Shown piece by piece: positions 42,203 through 50,837 of a DNA stretch of 64,000 nucleotides. This DNA is from DASZWJ01 sp963813895 (lineage in GTDB: Bacteria; Pseudomonadota; Gammaproteobacteria; JAURND01), in contig CAWFAS010000003.1 of the NCBI GenBank assembly GCA_963813895.1, forward strand, positions 1 through 64,000. Direction: 5' to 3'. The notes below the pieces were generated by a model. The model was given only the letters and a program-made list of their open reading frames with translations. It made no database searches and was not told the DNA's origin. Each line of letters starts with the position of its first letter. Position 1 is the first letter of the stretch. The translations under genes were made by a program, and so were the position numbers.

Positions 42203-44794
42203 TTAATCCGTCAGCATTTTTTTTAACTGATAAATTTGTTCTAAAGCTTGCATAGGTGTCAAAGCATCAGGTGCGATATTTTTCAATTTCTGCAACACGG
42301 AATGCTCGGTAGCCTCGAGTAATAAAGCTTGCTGCACAGGCGCTAATTTTGGTTTTTGGACACTATGTTGTTCCAGCTCATGTAATTTTTGTCTGGCCTG
42401 TTGAATAACGATTCCAGGCACTCCTGCCAATTGCGCCACCTGAAGCCCATAGCTTTGGCTGGCTGGGCCCTCATTCACGGTATGTAAAAACACAATTTTG
42501 TCATTATGCTCTACTGCGTGCAGGTGGATGTTAACCACATTAGGGATTTGTTGTGGCAAATGAGTGAGCTCAAAGTAATGGGTGGAAAAGAGAGTCAAAG
42601 CCCGTATTTCTCGCGCCAGGTATGCGGCGCAAGCCCAAGCGAGTGATAAGCCATCAAATGTACTAGTACCTCTACCGATTTCATCCATAAGTACCAGACT
42701 ATTTGCGGTTGCGTTATGCAAAATATTAGCTGTTTCAGTCATTTCCAGCATAAAAGTGGAGCGACCGCTTGCTAAATCATCGCTAGCGCCTATGCGAGTG
42801 AAAATTCTATCTATGGGGCCAAGTATGGCACGGCTGGCAGGCACAAAACTGCCAGTAAATGCCAGTAACGTGATTAAAGCACTTTGCCGCATATAAGTGG
42901 ATTTTCCTCCCATATTAGGGCCGGTGATGAGCAGCATACGACGGTTTACATCGCATTTCATGTCATTTGGCACAAATGGAGTCTGGCTAACTTGCTCAAT
43001 GACCAGGTGACGGCCAGCTTCAATAAAAATGCCAGGTTGTTGTTGGAATTCTGGCGCGACTAAATTCAAAGTGCAGGCACGTTCTGCTAGATTGTTTAAT
43101 ACATCTAATTCTGCCAAATGGGCGGCAGTGGTTTGCAGAGGAATGAGCTCTTCTATTAAACGTTCTAATAATCCTTCGTATAATAATTTTTCGCGCGCCA
43201 GTGCACGGCTTTTGCTACTTAATACTTTGTCTTCAAATTGTTTTAGTTCTGGGGTTATATAACGTTCGGCATTTTTTAATGTCTGTCGACGTATATATTC
43301 AATAGGGGCCTGAGTTGCTTGGCCGCGGCTAATTTCAATGTAGTAACCATGGATACGATTGTAACCTACTTTTAGTGTGCTTATACCGGTGCGTTCTTTT
43401 TCTCGTTGTTCCAGGTTAATTAGAAATTGGTCACTGTGTTCACTTAATTGGCGCCATTCGTCTAGTTGCTCATCATACCCCGTGGCAATGACTCCTCCTT
43501 CACGGATGAGGGCCGGAGGGTTGTCTACAATAGCGGATTTAAGGAGTTGAGTGAGTGCCGTAAAATCTCCCAGATCTTTTTTAATAAGACCCGGTAAGTT
43601 TACTGCATTTTGTGAGCAAGCCACTGTGTCGAGTAGGGCGCGGATTTCTGGCACGTTAATTAATGCTTGGCGCAATTGGGCTAAATCCCGCGGCCGTGCT
43701 GAGCGTAAGGCAATGCGGGCCAGGATCCGCTCCATATCACCGATACCACGCAATAAGGTATGTAAGGGTTGATTGAGAGTATGAGCCTGCAAGGTCTTAA
43801 TGCTTTGCTGACGCATAATCAATATCTGTGTGTCACGCAGTGGTCTGGTCAACCAACGACGTAAAGTGCGGCTGCCCATGGGGGTTGCTGTATGATCGAG
43901 GATTTCTGCCAACGTATGCTGCTTACCGCCATTTAGGTTAGTCAGCAGTTCCAGGTTACGTAGGGTAGCGGCATCTAAAACAACGGCTGCATCTTGCGAC
44001 TCGGCAATTAATGCGCGAATGTGCGGCAGCGCGGCACGCTGGGTATATTTAACATAATGTAACAATGCACCAGCGGCACTGATGGCGATCGTTAATTGGC
44101 TGCAACCAAAACCCTGCAAATCTTGGGTCTGAAATTGCTGGTTTAATAAGCGTTGAGCGACATCTAATTCAAACTCCCAAGGCGGGCGGCGCCGTGTAGG
44201 AAGTTGGGATAAAAGCTGGGTATGTTCAAAATCTTCACTTAATAGTACTTCTGCAGGTCTAAAACGTTCCAATTCCGCCTGTAAGGCTTCCCTGCCCTGC
44301 ACTTCCAGCACCTGAAAACGACCACTGGTAATGTCAAGGCAGGCGATACCGAATTGATTGTTCACAGCATGGATGGCGACTAACAGATTATCATTGCGTT
44401 CATCTAGCAGCGCATCATCACTGACAGTACCCGGGGTGATAATGCGCGTCACTTGGCGATCGACGGGTCCTTTACTGGTGGCTGGATCGCCTACTTGCTC
44501 GCATAATGCAGCAGATTCTCCCAACTGTATTAGTCTGGCCAGGTAGTTTTCCAAGGCATGATAGGGAACCCCTGCCATGGGTATGGCTCTACCGGCGGAT
44601 TGGCCGCGTGAGGTCAAGGTAATGTTGAGCAGCCGGGCAGCTTTTTCAGCATCTGAGAAAAATAATTCGTAGAAGTCGCCCATGCGGTATAGCAGCAGCA
44701 TATCAGGATATTGCGCTTTTATGCGTAAATATTGCTGCATGACAGGGGTATGTGAAGACACTTCTTCAGTAGTTTTTATTGTATCCATATTCAT
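42203..44794 (-). CDS. mutS: DNA mismatch repair protein MutS
   Basis: An 863-residue mismatch recognition ATPase. The start is placed at ATG 44794, directly before the conserved SSHTPVMQQYLRIKAQYPDM; an in-frame extension to 44839 has no ribosome site. The mismatch-binding motif is YRMGDFYELFFSDAEKAA. Further signatures are TSRGQSAGRAIPMAGVPYHA, GRYGYIEISRG-like IHGYYIEISRGQ, Walker A LITGPNMGGKSTYMRQSALI, VLMDEIGRGTSTFDGLS and LFSTHYFELT. It works with MutL, not in this window. The region upstream is a palindromic repeat shared with the pncC side. Confidence 0.95.
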   Translation of the reverse strand: MNMDTIKTTEEVSSHTPVMQQYLRIKAQYPDMLLLYRMGDFYELFFSDAEKAARLLNITLTSRGQSAGRAIPMAGVPYHALENYLARLIQLGESAALCEQVGDPATSKGPVDRQVTRIITPGTVSDDALLDERNDNLLVAIHAVNNQFGIACLDITSGRFQVLEVQGREALQAELERFRPAEVLLSEDFEHTQLLSQLPTRRRPPWEFELDVAQRLLNQQFQTQDLQGFGCSQLTIAISAAGALLHYVKYTQRAALPHIRALIAESQDAAVVLDAATLRNLELLTNLNGGKQHTLAEILDHTATPMGSRTLRRWLTRPLRDTQILIMRQQSIKTLQAHTLNQPLHTLLRGIGDMERILARIALRSARPRDLAQLRQALINVPEIRALLDTVACSQNAVNLPGLIKKDLGDFTALTQLLKSAIVDNPPALIREGGVIATGYDEQLDEWRQLSEHSDQFLINLEQREKERTGISTLKVGYNRIHGYYIEISRGQATQAPIEYIRRQTLKNAERYITPELKQFEDKVLSSKSRALAREKLLYEGLLERLIEELIPLQTTAAHLAELDVLNNLAERACTLNLVAPEFQQQPGIFIEAGRHLVIEQVSQTPFVPNDMKCDVNRRMLLITGPNMGGKSTYMRQSALITLLAFTGSFVPASRAILGPIDRIFTRIGASDDLASGRSTFMLEMTETANILHNATANSLVLMDEIGRGTSTFDGLSLAWACAAYLAREIRALTLFSTHYFELTHLPQQIPNVVNIHLHAVEHNDKIVFLHTVNEGPASQSYGLQVAQLAGVPGIVIQQARQKLHELEQHSVQKPKLAPVQQALLLEATEHSVLQKLKNIAPDALTPMQALEQIYQLKKMLTD

Positions 44795-44913
44795 GAAAGC
44801 TATTCTAGCTGAGGATAAGACAGGACTCCAGAGATACACGAAAACGTGCGAGCTCTCACTCTTTATTGCGCTGCCTGGATATGAGCTTTATACTGCCGTT
44901 CCGCCGCGATTTG

Positions 44914-45137
44914 AAGGAAGACTCAGATAAAGTGCCACTAGTAGCTGCCCCCTTCCTAACCTTCCCCCGCAAGCGGGGGAAGGGACTGGTTCGGTAGGAT
45001 AAATTAAGCTATTGCTGCCAATCCCATACTAGCTCGAGCAAGTCCCTTCCCCCGCTTGCGGGGGAAGGTTAGGAAGGGGGCAGCTACTAGTGGCAACCAT
45101 TCTGTAACGGGATTATAGATAAATATTTTGTGTCGAT
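44914..45137. repeat. Composite repeat around palindrome family A
   Basis: The palindrome (44931-45095) is flanked by GAAGGAAGACTCAGATAAAG on the left and ACCATTCTGTAACGGG, ATAAATATTTTGTGTCGATC on the right. The same flanks accompany the copy at 48939-49080 and the left flank that at 52980. So the repeated unit is longer than the palindrome. No gene within. Confidence 0.75.
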
Positions 45138-45194
45138 CTCCTGGCTTTACTGGAGAGGGGATAATAGAGTTTCTCAAACTCAGGTAAAAATACT

Positions 45195-45686
45195 ATGACC
45201 ACTAACAAGGAATTACACAGTCTGGCAACTAGACTGGGGGAATTGTTGAAACATCAAGGGTGGTTTTTGACAGTGGCTGAATCGTGTACGGGTGGATGGT
45301 TAGCTGAGGCCATAACTTCTGTAGCAGGTAGTTCAGCCTGGTTTGATAGAGGCTTTGTTACCTATAGTAACCATGCTAAACAAGAAATGTTGGGAGTCAG
45401 TTTAGCTACTTTGAACGAGTTTGGTGCCGTCAGCTCCCAAACAGCTACTGAAATGGCCCAAGGTGCCTTGACTCATAGTAAGGCACAAGGCAGTATTGCC
45501 ATAACAGGTATCGCAGGCCCTGACGGGGGAACTACTAATAAGCCTGTCGGTACTGTATGGGTTGCCTGGGCAGCTATAGGTAAAGTGACACGTGCGTCAC
45601 AATACTGTTTTGCAGGAGACCGTACAGCAATTCGGCGCCAGGCGGTGCAATGTGCTCTTGAAGAAAGTATAAAAAATCTGGCGTAA
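45195..45686 (+). CDS. pncC: CinA-family nicotinamide-nucleotide amidohydrolase
   Basis: A 163-residue stand-alone CinA C-terminal domain, which deamidates nicotinamide mononucleotide in the NAD recycling pathway. Motifs: TVAESCTGGWLAEAITSV, FDRGFVTYSNHAKQEMLGV, ITGIAGPDGGTTNKPVGTVW. Start ATG at 45195, with AACTCAGG before it as a weak ribosome site. It precedes cmk by 25 bases and both probably share a transcript. The usual recA neighbour is absent. Length is standard. Confidence 0.9.
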   Translation: MTTNKELHSLATRLGELLKHQGWFLTVAESCTGGWLAEAITSVAGSSAWFDRGFVTYSNHAKQEMLGVSLATLNEFGAVSSQTATEMAQGALTHSKAQGSIAITGIAGPDGGTTNKPVGTVWVAWAAIGKVTRASQYCFAGDRTAIRRQAVQCALEESIKNLA

Positions 45687-45711
45687 CTATTCAGCAGCGA
45701 GAGAATTTAAA

Positions 45712-46407
45712 ATGAAAAAAAGTGTTGCCGGAAGTTCATTGCCTCCAGTCATCACTATTGATGGCCCGGGCGGTACTGGCAAAGGCACTGCGGGTGAGTT
45801 AATAGCCAAAAAATTAGGATGGAACTATCTGGACAGTGGCGCTCTTTATCGTCTATTAGCATTTGCGGCATTAGCATCAGGAGCCGATTTAGATAATGAA
45901 CAGCAACTGGGGAAGCTTGCCAATAATTTGCAGATTGAATTTATTGAAAAAAATGGCGCCATGAGGACTATATTATCTGAGCAGGATGTAACAGAAGCAA
46001 TTCGCAGTGAAAGCTGTGGCAATGTGGCCTCAAAGATTGCCGCTTTGCCAGCCGTGCGCACTGCTTTGCTGGAGCGGCAGCGGGCATTCAGGAGGTGGCC
46101 TGGATTGGTGACAGACGGGCGTGATATGGGGACCGTTGTTTTCCCAGACGCAGAGCTGAAAATCTTTTTGCAAGCCAGCTTGGAGGAGCGTGCAAAAAGA
46201 CGTTTCGTGCAGTTGAAAACCAAGGAGGTACGTGTTAGCCTTGAGGCTATTTTGCAGGACCTAGTTCAACGTGATACCCGCGATAAGCAGCGTGGAGTAG
46301 CTCCGTTAGCCCCCGCTACTGATGCCATTCTTATCGAAACCACAGAACTAACAGTTGACCAGGTTTTTGCTCTTATTATGCAACAGGTAGAACAGCGTGA
46401 TGTTTAA
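45712..46407 (+). CDS. cmk: Cytidylate kinase
   Basis: A 231-residue nucleoside-monophosphate kinase converting CMP and dCMP to diphosphates. P-loop PVITIDGPGGTGKGTAGELI, substrate region YLDSGALYRLLAF, VTDGRDMGTVVFPDAELKIF and the lid ERAKRRFVQLKTKEV and DLVQRDTRDKQR are standard. ATG 45712 follows GAGAGAAT. The pair cmk-rpsA is a common order in gammaproteobacteria and is kept here, with a 335-base gap holding a palindrome. Confidence 0.95.
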   Translation: MKKSVAGSSLPPVITIDGPGGTGKGTAGELIAKKLGWNYLDSGALYRLLAFAALASGADLDNEQQLGKLANNLQIEFIEKNGAMRTILSEQDVTEAIRSESCGNVASKIAALPAVRTALLERQRAFRRWPGLVTDGRDMGTVVFPDAELKIFLQASLEERAKRRFVQLKTKEVRVSLEAILQDLVQRDTRDKQRGVAPLAPATDAILIETTELTVDQVFALIMQQVEQRDV

Positions 46408-46442
46408 GTTATTGTAGCTATTCAGCACTTCAGGTTGAGGGT

Positions 46443-46485
46443 CGGCTTTCTCCCCTCTCCCGCTTGCGGGAGAGGGGAGAAATCT
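46443..46485. repeat. Hairpin of family D type after cmk
   Basis: TCCCCTCTCCCGC, TTGC, GGGAGAGGGGA fold into a perfect short hairpin on either strand. It may terminate cmk transcription, although no T-run follows. The rest of the 46.4-46.74 kb gap is AT-rich and is the rpsA leader, with an ACTTACTT/AAGTAAGT stem at 46572-46603. Confidence 0.55.
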
Positions 46486-46742
46486 AGTTTGTGCTGAATA
46501 ATTACATTTTTTTAATTATAATTTGGGGCTTCTTAGACTCTATTTCTTGGTATTGGCGTTACGCGATATTTTTACTTACTTCGCCAGAAGTTAGCTTAAG
46601 TAAGTAGATTAAGCAATCAGTGGCCTTTATGTCAGGTGATAATTAAGACGCAAATCATTAACCAGTCATTCCACAATGACTTCACAAACAATTATCTCAC
46701 GATCACCCTGAGATATTTAACTTGAATCTGGAATTTAAAATA

Positions 46743-48416
46743 ATGAGTGTCACCGAAAGTTTTGCCGATTTATTTCAAGAAACCTTAAAAACCGCCGATA
46801 TTAAGCCTGGCGCTACTGTGCGAGCTAATATTATCCGCATCACCCCTGAGACGGTTGTAGTTAATACCGGTCTGAAGTCAGATGCAGTCATCCCCTCTGA
46901 AGAATTTCGTGGAGAAACTGTAGCAGTCGGGGATGAGGTTAATGTGATTGTCGAAACTCTAGAAGATGGGTTTGGCAATACGCGTGTATCACGTGAAAAA
47001 GCGCGACGTACCGAAGCCTGGCAACAGCTTGAAAAAGCTTTTACTTCGGGACTGACAGTGCTTGGTATTGTAACAGAGCGAGTCAAAGGTGGTTTTACCG
47101 TAGATTTAAATTCAGTCAGAGCTTTTTTACCTGGCTCTTTGGTGGACCTTCGTTCTACACGTGAGGCTGCAGCTCTGGAAGGAAAAGAGCTTGAGTTTAA
47201 AGTTATTAAAATGGATCAGAAACGTAATAATATCGTTGTCTCGCGTCGGGCAGTTGTTGAAGAGGAATCGGGTGGTGAACGTCAAGCCTTACTAGAAAGT
47301 CTAAAAGAAGGTCAAGAATTCACAGGTGTAGTTAAGAACATCACTGATTATGGCGCATTCATTGATTTGGGTGGCATAGATGGTTTGCTGCATATCACTG
47401 ATATGGCATGGCGACGTGTTAAACATCCGAGCGAAATTTTGAAAGTTGGTGACGAAATAAAGGTTAAAGTACTTAAATATGACAGGGATAAAAAACGTGT
47501 ATCATTAGGCCTGAAACAGTTAGGTGAAGATCCTTGGTTAGACATTGCGCGCCGTTACCCCGTCAATACTCGTCTGTTTGGACAGGTCACTAATATTACT
47601 GATTACGGTTGTTTTGTACAGATTGAAGATGGCATTGAAGGCTTAGTGCATATGTCTGAGATGGATTGGACTAACAAAAACGTACATCCAGCTAAACTGG
47701 TTCAGCCAGGTCAGGAAGTTGAAGTCATCGTGCTGGAAATAGATGAAGATCGACGCCGAATTTCTTTAGGTATGAAGCAGTGCCAACCCAATCCATGGGA
47801 AGAGTTTGCTCATAATCATACTAAAGGTGAAAAAGTTTCCGGCAGTGTTAAATCCATTACTGATTTTGGTATTTTTATTGGATTAGATGGCGGTATTGAT
47901 GGCTTGGTACACTTATCAGATATCTCGTGGAAAGACACTGGCGAAGCTGCTATACGTAAATACAAAAAAGGCGATCAACTTGAAGCTGTTATCTTGGCAA
48001 TTGATCCTGAACGTGAACGTATATCGTTAGGTGTTAAACAGCTGGAAAGCGATCCATTTGGTAAATTCCTGGATGATCATCCCAAAGGTTCCATTGTCAG
48101 TGGTCAAGTTGCTTCTGTTGATCCTAAGCGAGCAATTATAGACTTAGGCAATGGGTTGCAAGGTCATCTTCGGGTTTCGGAAATCAGTAATGAGCAGTTG
48201 AAAGATGCTCAAGAATTTTTCAAACCAGGTGATGAAGTGACTGCTAAATTGATAGGTGTAGATCGCAAGCTGAGTATTTTTAATCTGTCTTTGAAAGCAC
48301 TGGATGAAGAATCCCCCAAAGAGCCAAAAGCTCAGTCCAAAAAAGAGCCAGTGGTTGGTACTACTTTAGGAGATCTATTCAGAGAGCAAGTTAAAGGCGA
48401 TAAAAATAAAGAGTAA
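46743..48416 (+). CDS. rpsA: 30S ribosomal protein S1
   Basis: A 557-residue translation initiation protein with six S1 RNA-binding repeats, typified by VKNITDYGAFIDLGGIDGLL, NITDYGCFVQIEDGIEGLVH and SITDFGIFIGLDGGIDGLVH. The start is ATG 46743 (MSVTESFADLFQETL), the usual gammaproteobacterial N-terminus; the TTG at 46722 adds only seven unconserved residues. It lacks a strong ribosome site, as is typical for rpsA, which is autoregulated through its structured leader. Just after the stop, an AGGAGGA/TCCTCCT stem (48427-48452) may be its terminator. ihfB, the usual next gene, is missing. Confidence 0.95.
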   Translation: MSVTESFADLFQETLKTADIKPGATVRANIIRITPETVVVNTGLKSDAVIPSEEFRGETVAVGDEVNVIVETLEDGFGNTRVSREKARRTEAWQQLEKAFTSGLTVLGIVTERVKGGFTVDLNSVRAFLPGSLVDLRSTREAAALEGKELEFKVIKMDQKRNNIVVSRRAVVEEESGGERQALLESLKEGQEFTGVVKNITDYGAFIDLGGIDGLLHITDMAWRRVKHPSEILKVGDEIKVKVLKYDRDKKRVSLGLKQLGEDPWLDIARRYPVNTRLFGQVTNITDYGCFVQIEDGIEGLVHMSEMDWTNKNVHPAKLVQPGQEVEVIVLEIDEDRRRISLGMKQCQPNPWEEFAHNHTKGEKVSGSVKSITDFGIFIGLDGGIDGLVHLSDISWKDTGEAAIRKYKKGDQLEAVILAIDPERERISLGVKQLESDPFGKFLDDHPKGSIVSGQVASVDPKRAIIDLGNGLQGHLRVSEISNEQLKDAQEFFKPGDEVTAKLIGVDRKLSIFNLSLKALDEESPKEPKAQSKKEPVVGTTLGDLFREQVKGDKNKE

Positions 48417-48506
48417 AGACAAACTAGGAGGAAGGCACTTGCTCTCCTCCTCTCTTGTTGAGACATGCGGCGGTTTTCCTGCGAATTAGCTGTCATTTTG
48501 AGAATG

Positions 48507-48583
48507 CTGTCATCCTGAGCGCAGCGAAGGATCTCTTTGGGGTGCCACTAGACGGAGATCCTTCGCTGCGCTCAGGATGACAA
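48507..48583. repeat. Palindromic repeat family B after rpsA
   Basis: Complete copy (GCTGTCATCCTGAGCGCAGC and complement), preceded by a partial arm AGCTGTCATTTTGAG at 48488. It separates rpsA from lapA. Confidence 0.85.
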
Positions 48584-48609
48584 CATCTGAATGACTTATA
48601 AGGAATTCA

Positions 48610-48903
48610 ATGAAATTTTTACGAATTATATCCTATATTTTAATAGTGCTAATCATATTGTTAGGTATAACCTTTGCTATTCGTAATGATACTCCTGTTC
48701 CATTAAATTATTATCTTGGTACCACCAAAATTGCACTTTCATTATTAATGGTTTATTGCCTAGGTATAGGAATACTACTTGGCTTTATTGCTATCATCTA
48801 CCCGTGGTTTAAGTTAAAGAAACAAAATCGCTCACTTAGAAATCGTATAAAACAACTCGAAAAAGATCAGATTGTTAAAACCACAAGTATTACCACTAGT
48901 TGA
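48610..48903 (+). CDS. lapA: Lipopolysaccharide assembly protein A (LapA, DUF1049)
   Basis: A 97-residue protein with two membrane helices (ISYILIVLIILLGITFAI and LLMVYCLGIGILLGFIAII) and a short basic cytoplasmic coiled coil (LKKQNRSLRNRIKQLEKD). It has the LapA/YciS N-out-loop motif (NDTPVPLNYYLG). In E. coli LapA works with LapB to control LpxC degradation and lipopolysaccharide amount. There it follows ihfB and precedes lapB; here it follows rpsA directly after a palindrome and no lapB follows. AAGGAATTC gives a good ribosome site. Confidence 0.85.
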   Translation: MKFLRIISYILIVLIILLGITFAIRNDTPVPLNYYLGTTKIALSLLMVYCLGIGILLGFIAIIYPWFKLKKQNRSLRNRIKQLEKDQIVKTTSITTS

Positions 48904-48938
48904 ATTTGACTTCTAAATTCTCTGTAAGCTCTTTTTTT

Positions 48939-49080
48939 GAAGGAAAACTCAGATAAAGTGCCTCTGGAAGCTGTCCCCATCCTAACCTTCCCCCGCTTAT
49001 GGGGGAAGGTTAGGATGGGGGGGCAGCTTCTAGTGGCAACCATTCTGTAACCTCATTAAAAATAAATATTTTGTGTCGAT
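48939..49080. repeat. Composite repeat family A
   Basis: Left flank GAAGGAAAACTCAGATAAAG, compact palindrome 48957-49038 (GCTGTCCCCATCCTAACC and complement), right flank with ATAAATATTTTGTGTCGATC. It matches the unit at 44914 except that the palindrome centre is short. Confidence 0.75.
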
Positions 49081-49157
49081 CCGCCCCGCAAGGAGAGAGG
49101 GGCTACAGATGGAGATCATTCGCTGAGCATAATATGACAGTCAACACAGGGCTATGT

Positions 49158-49724
49158 ATGATAGCTGTAAAACTAAAAGATACTTATCAATTGCCTATGA
49201 ATGGACAGGATATAAAAGTAATAAAGGTACAACCCGCTGATTTAAACGCCCTAGTGGCACTGGAACAATTATCATTTGAATCGCATAATTATCCCCTATC
49301 AAAGCGTCAATTCAGTCACTTCATAAATCATGGACACGTATTATTTTTAGTAATAAAAATTAAAGATGAATTAATTGGTTATGCTCTATTTCTAATACGC
49401 AAAAATTCGTCGATGACCCATTTATATTCAATAGCTGTGCATCCCAAATTTCGACGGTTGCAGTTGGGGAAGTGCTTAATGGAAAAAGCAATTGCGGAAC
49501 TTCATACGATGAAACTTCAGCGAATAAGCTTGGAAGTGCGAATAGACAATGAAGCAGCTTTAAATTTTTATAGACAGATAGGTTTTAAATTTTTGGGAAA
49601 ATATGTTGGTTACTATGCTGATGGTACAGATGCATTCCGGATGGAAATGAGAATAGAGTCTTCCCCTCTTTTTCAAAGGAACGACATCATGAATAGTTAT
49701 GGAGAAAACAAATCTTATGAGTAA
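49158..49724 (+). CDS. GNAT-family N-acetyltransferase, RimI-like
   Basis: A 188-residue acetyl-CoA-dependent acetyltransferase. The acetyl-CoA loop is AVHPKFRRLQLGKCLMEKAI and the late motif is LEVRIDNEAALNFYRQIGFK, both like RimI, which acetylates ribosomal protein S18. The start is uncertain: the ATG at 49158 (after CAGGGC) or at 49197 (MNGQDIKVIKVQPADL) are plausible, while an earlier frame extends into the repeat. The 3' end overlaps the beginning of corC by 8 bases, implying one transcript. The acceptor substrate is not evident. Confidence 0.75.
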   Translation: MIAVKLKDTYQLPMNGQDIKVIKVQPADLNALVALEQLSFESHNYPLSKRQFSHFINHGHVLFLVIKIKDELIGYALFLIRKNSSMTHLYSIAVHPKFRRLQLGKCLMEKAIAELHTMKLQRISLEVRIDNEAALNFYRQIGFKFLGKYVGYYADGTDAFRMEMRIESSPLFQRNDIMNSYGENKSYE

Positions 49725-50568
49725 TGACCCGTCGAGTAAGTCCTGGCTTGAACGTATTGGCCATGCGCTTTCACGCCCTAAAAACCCTGAAGAATTACTA
49801 GAGTGGTTGCGCGATGTAGCTGACCAGCATTTAATAGATTCAGAAGCAATGCGTATGATCGAAGGGGTAGTTCAGGTTTACGGAATGCAAGTTCGTGACG
49901 TTATGATCCCCCGTTCACAAATGGTAGTTATAGAGCTCGATTCAACCCTTGAGGAAATATTACCGACCGTTATTTCATCAGCTCATTCACGCTTCCCCGT
50001 CATAAAAGAATCTCGTGAGGAAGTTGTAGGTATTTTACTTGCTAAAGATTTGCTGCCCTTTGCTGTTAATAAAGAAGCAGAATTTAAAGTAGCGAATGTT
50101 TTAAGACCCGCCACTTTTATTCCTGAAAGCAAAAGATTAAATATATTACTGGAAGAGTTTCGTCTTAACCGTAATCACATGGCAATTGTTGTGGATGAAT
50201 ATGGCAGTGTATCAGGTCTATTGACTATCGAAGATGTGTTAGAGGAAATTGTAGGCGAGATTGAGGATGAATATGATGTAGATGAAGATCAGACAAATAT
50301 TCAGCAAATAAGCGGCTCACAGTATTCAGTAAAGGCCTTAACTCGTATTGAAGAGTTTAATGATTATTTCCATACCCATCTAAGTGATGAAGAGTTTGAT
50401 ACAATCGGTGGTCTAGTTGCAAAATGTTTTGGATATCTGCCTAAGCGTTCTGAAGCAGTATCTATTGATGGCATCGAATTTAAGGTCCTATACGCTGATA
50501 AGCGCAGAATCAAATTATTACAGGTGACCCTGCCCTCTCCTCAAATATCTGAAGATGAGAAGTCATAA
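49717..50568 (+). CDS. corC: CorC/YbeX-family CBS-domain protein
   Basis: A 283-residue cytosolic protein (start ATG 49717, MSNDPSSKSWLERIGHALSR) with two CBS domains at about 65-190 (MQVRDVMIPRSQMVVIELDS, HMAIVVDEYGSVSGLLTIED) and a C-terminal CorC/HlyC transporter-associated domain (DEEFDTIGGLVAKCFGYLPK). E. coli YbeX/CorC has been linked to magnesium and cobalt efflux and to ribosome metabolism. It precedes lnt, as in many gammaproteobacteria, but a long perfect palindrome lies between them. ybeZ and ybeY, usual neighbours, are not here; an acetyltransferase replaces them. Confidence 0.9.
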   Translation: MSNDPSSKSWLERIGHALSRPKNPEELLEWLRDVADQHLIDSEAMRMIEGVVQVYGMQVRDVMIPRSQMVVIELDSTLEEILPTVISSAHSRFPVIKESREEVVGILLAKDLLPFAVNKEAEFKVANVLRPATFIPESKRLNILLEEFRLNRNHMAIVVDEYGSVSGLLTIEDVLEEIVGEIEDEYDVDEDQTNIQQISGSQYSVKALTRIEEFNDYFHTHLSDEEFDTIGGLVAKCFGYLPKRSEAVSIDGIEFKVLYADKRRIKLLQVTLPSPQISEDEKS

Positions 50569-50658
50569 TTTCTCTAGGGCTTGTGCATAAATTCCAATCG
50601 AGATCCGACCTCGGTGCATGCTTCGAACTTTTGTTCCTGCAAACATACTTACATAATC

Positions 50659-50795
50659 TATACCCGATACAGTTAGGATTTCGGTGTTAGAGTAGTCCAG
50701 GTTGTGCTGAGATTTATGAAGTACATCCTGTACTTCATAAATCTCAGCACAACCTGGACTACTCTAACACCGAAATCCTAACTGTATCGGGTATA
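50659..50795. repeat. 137-bp perfect palindrome between corC and lnt
   Basis: Arms of 67 bases with a three-base loop: TATACCCGATACAGTTAGGA at the outside, ATTTATGAAGTACA at the centre. Match is perfect by my reading. Such a hairpin in the mRNA would be very stable. It has no TSD that I can see and no relative elsewhere in the window. It could be a terminator or mobile miniature element. Confidence 0.85.
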
Positions 50796-50837
50796 TAAGT
50801 GCAAAAAAAAAACAGCAACTGAGGTAAAAATTGATTT

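Noticed and set aside
44840..45194. Possible tRNA in the GC-rich hairpins near mutS and elsewhere
   Set aside because: Stems do not form a cloverleaf and no TTCRA-type T-loop or CCA end is present.
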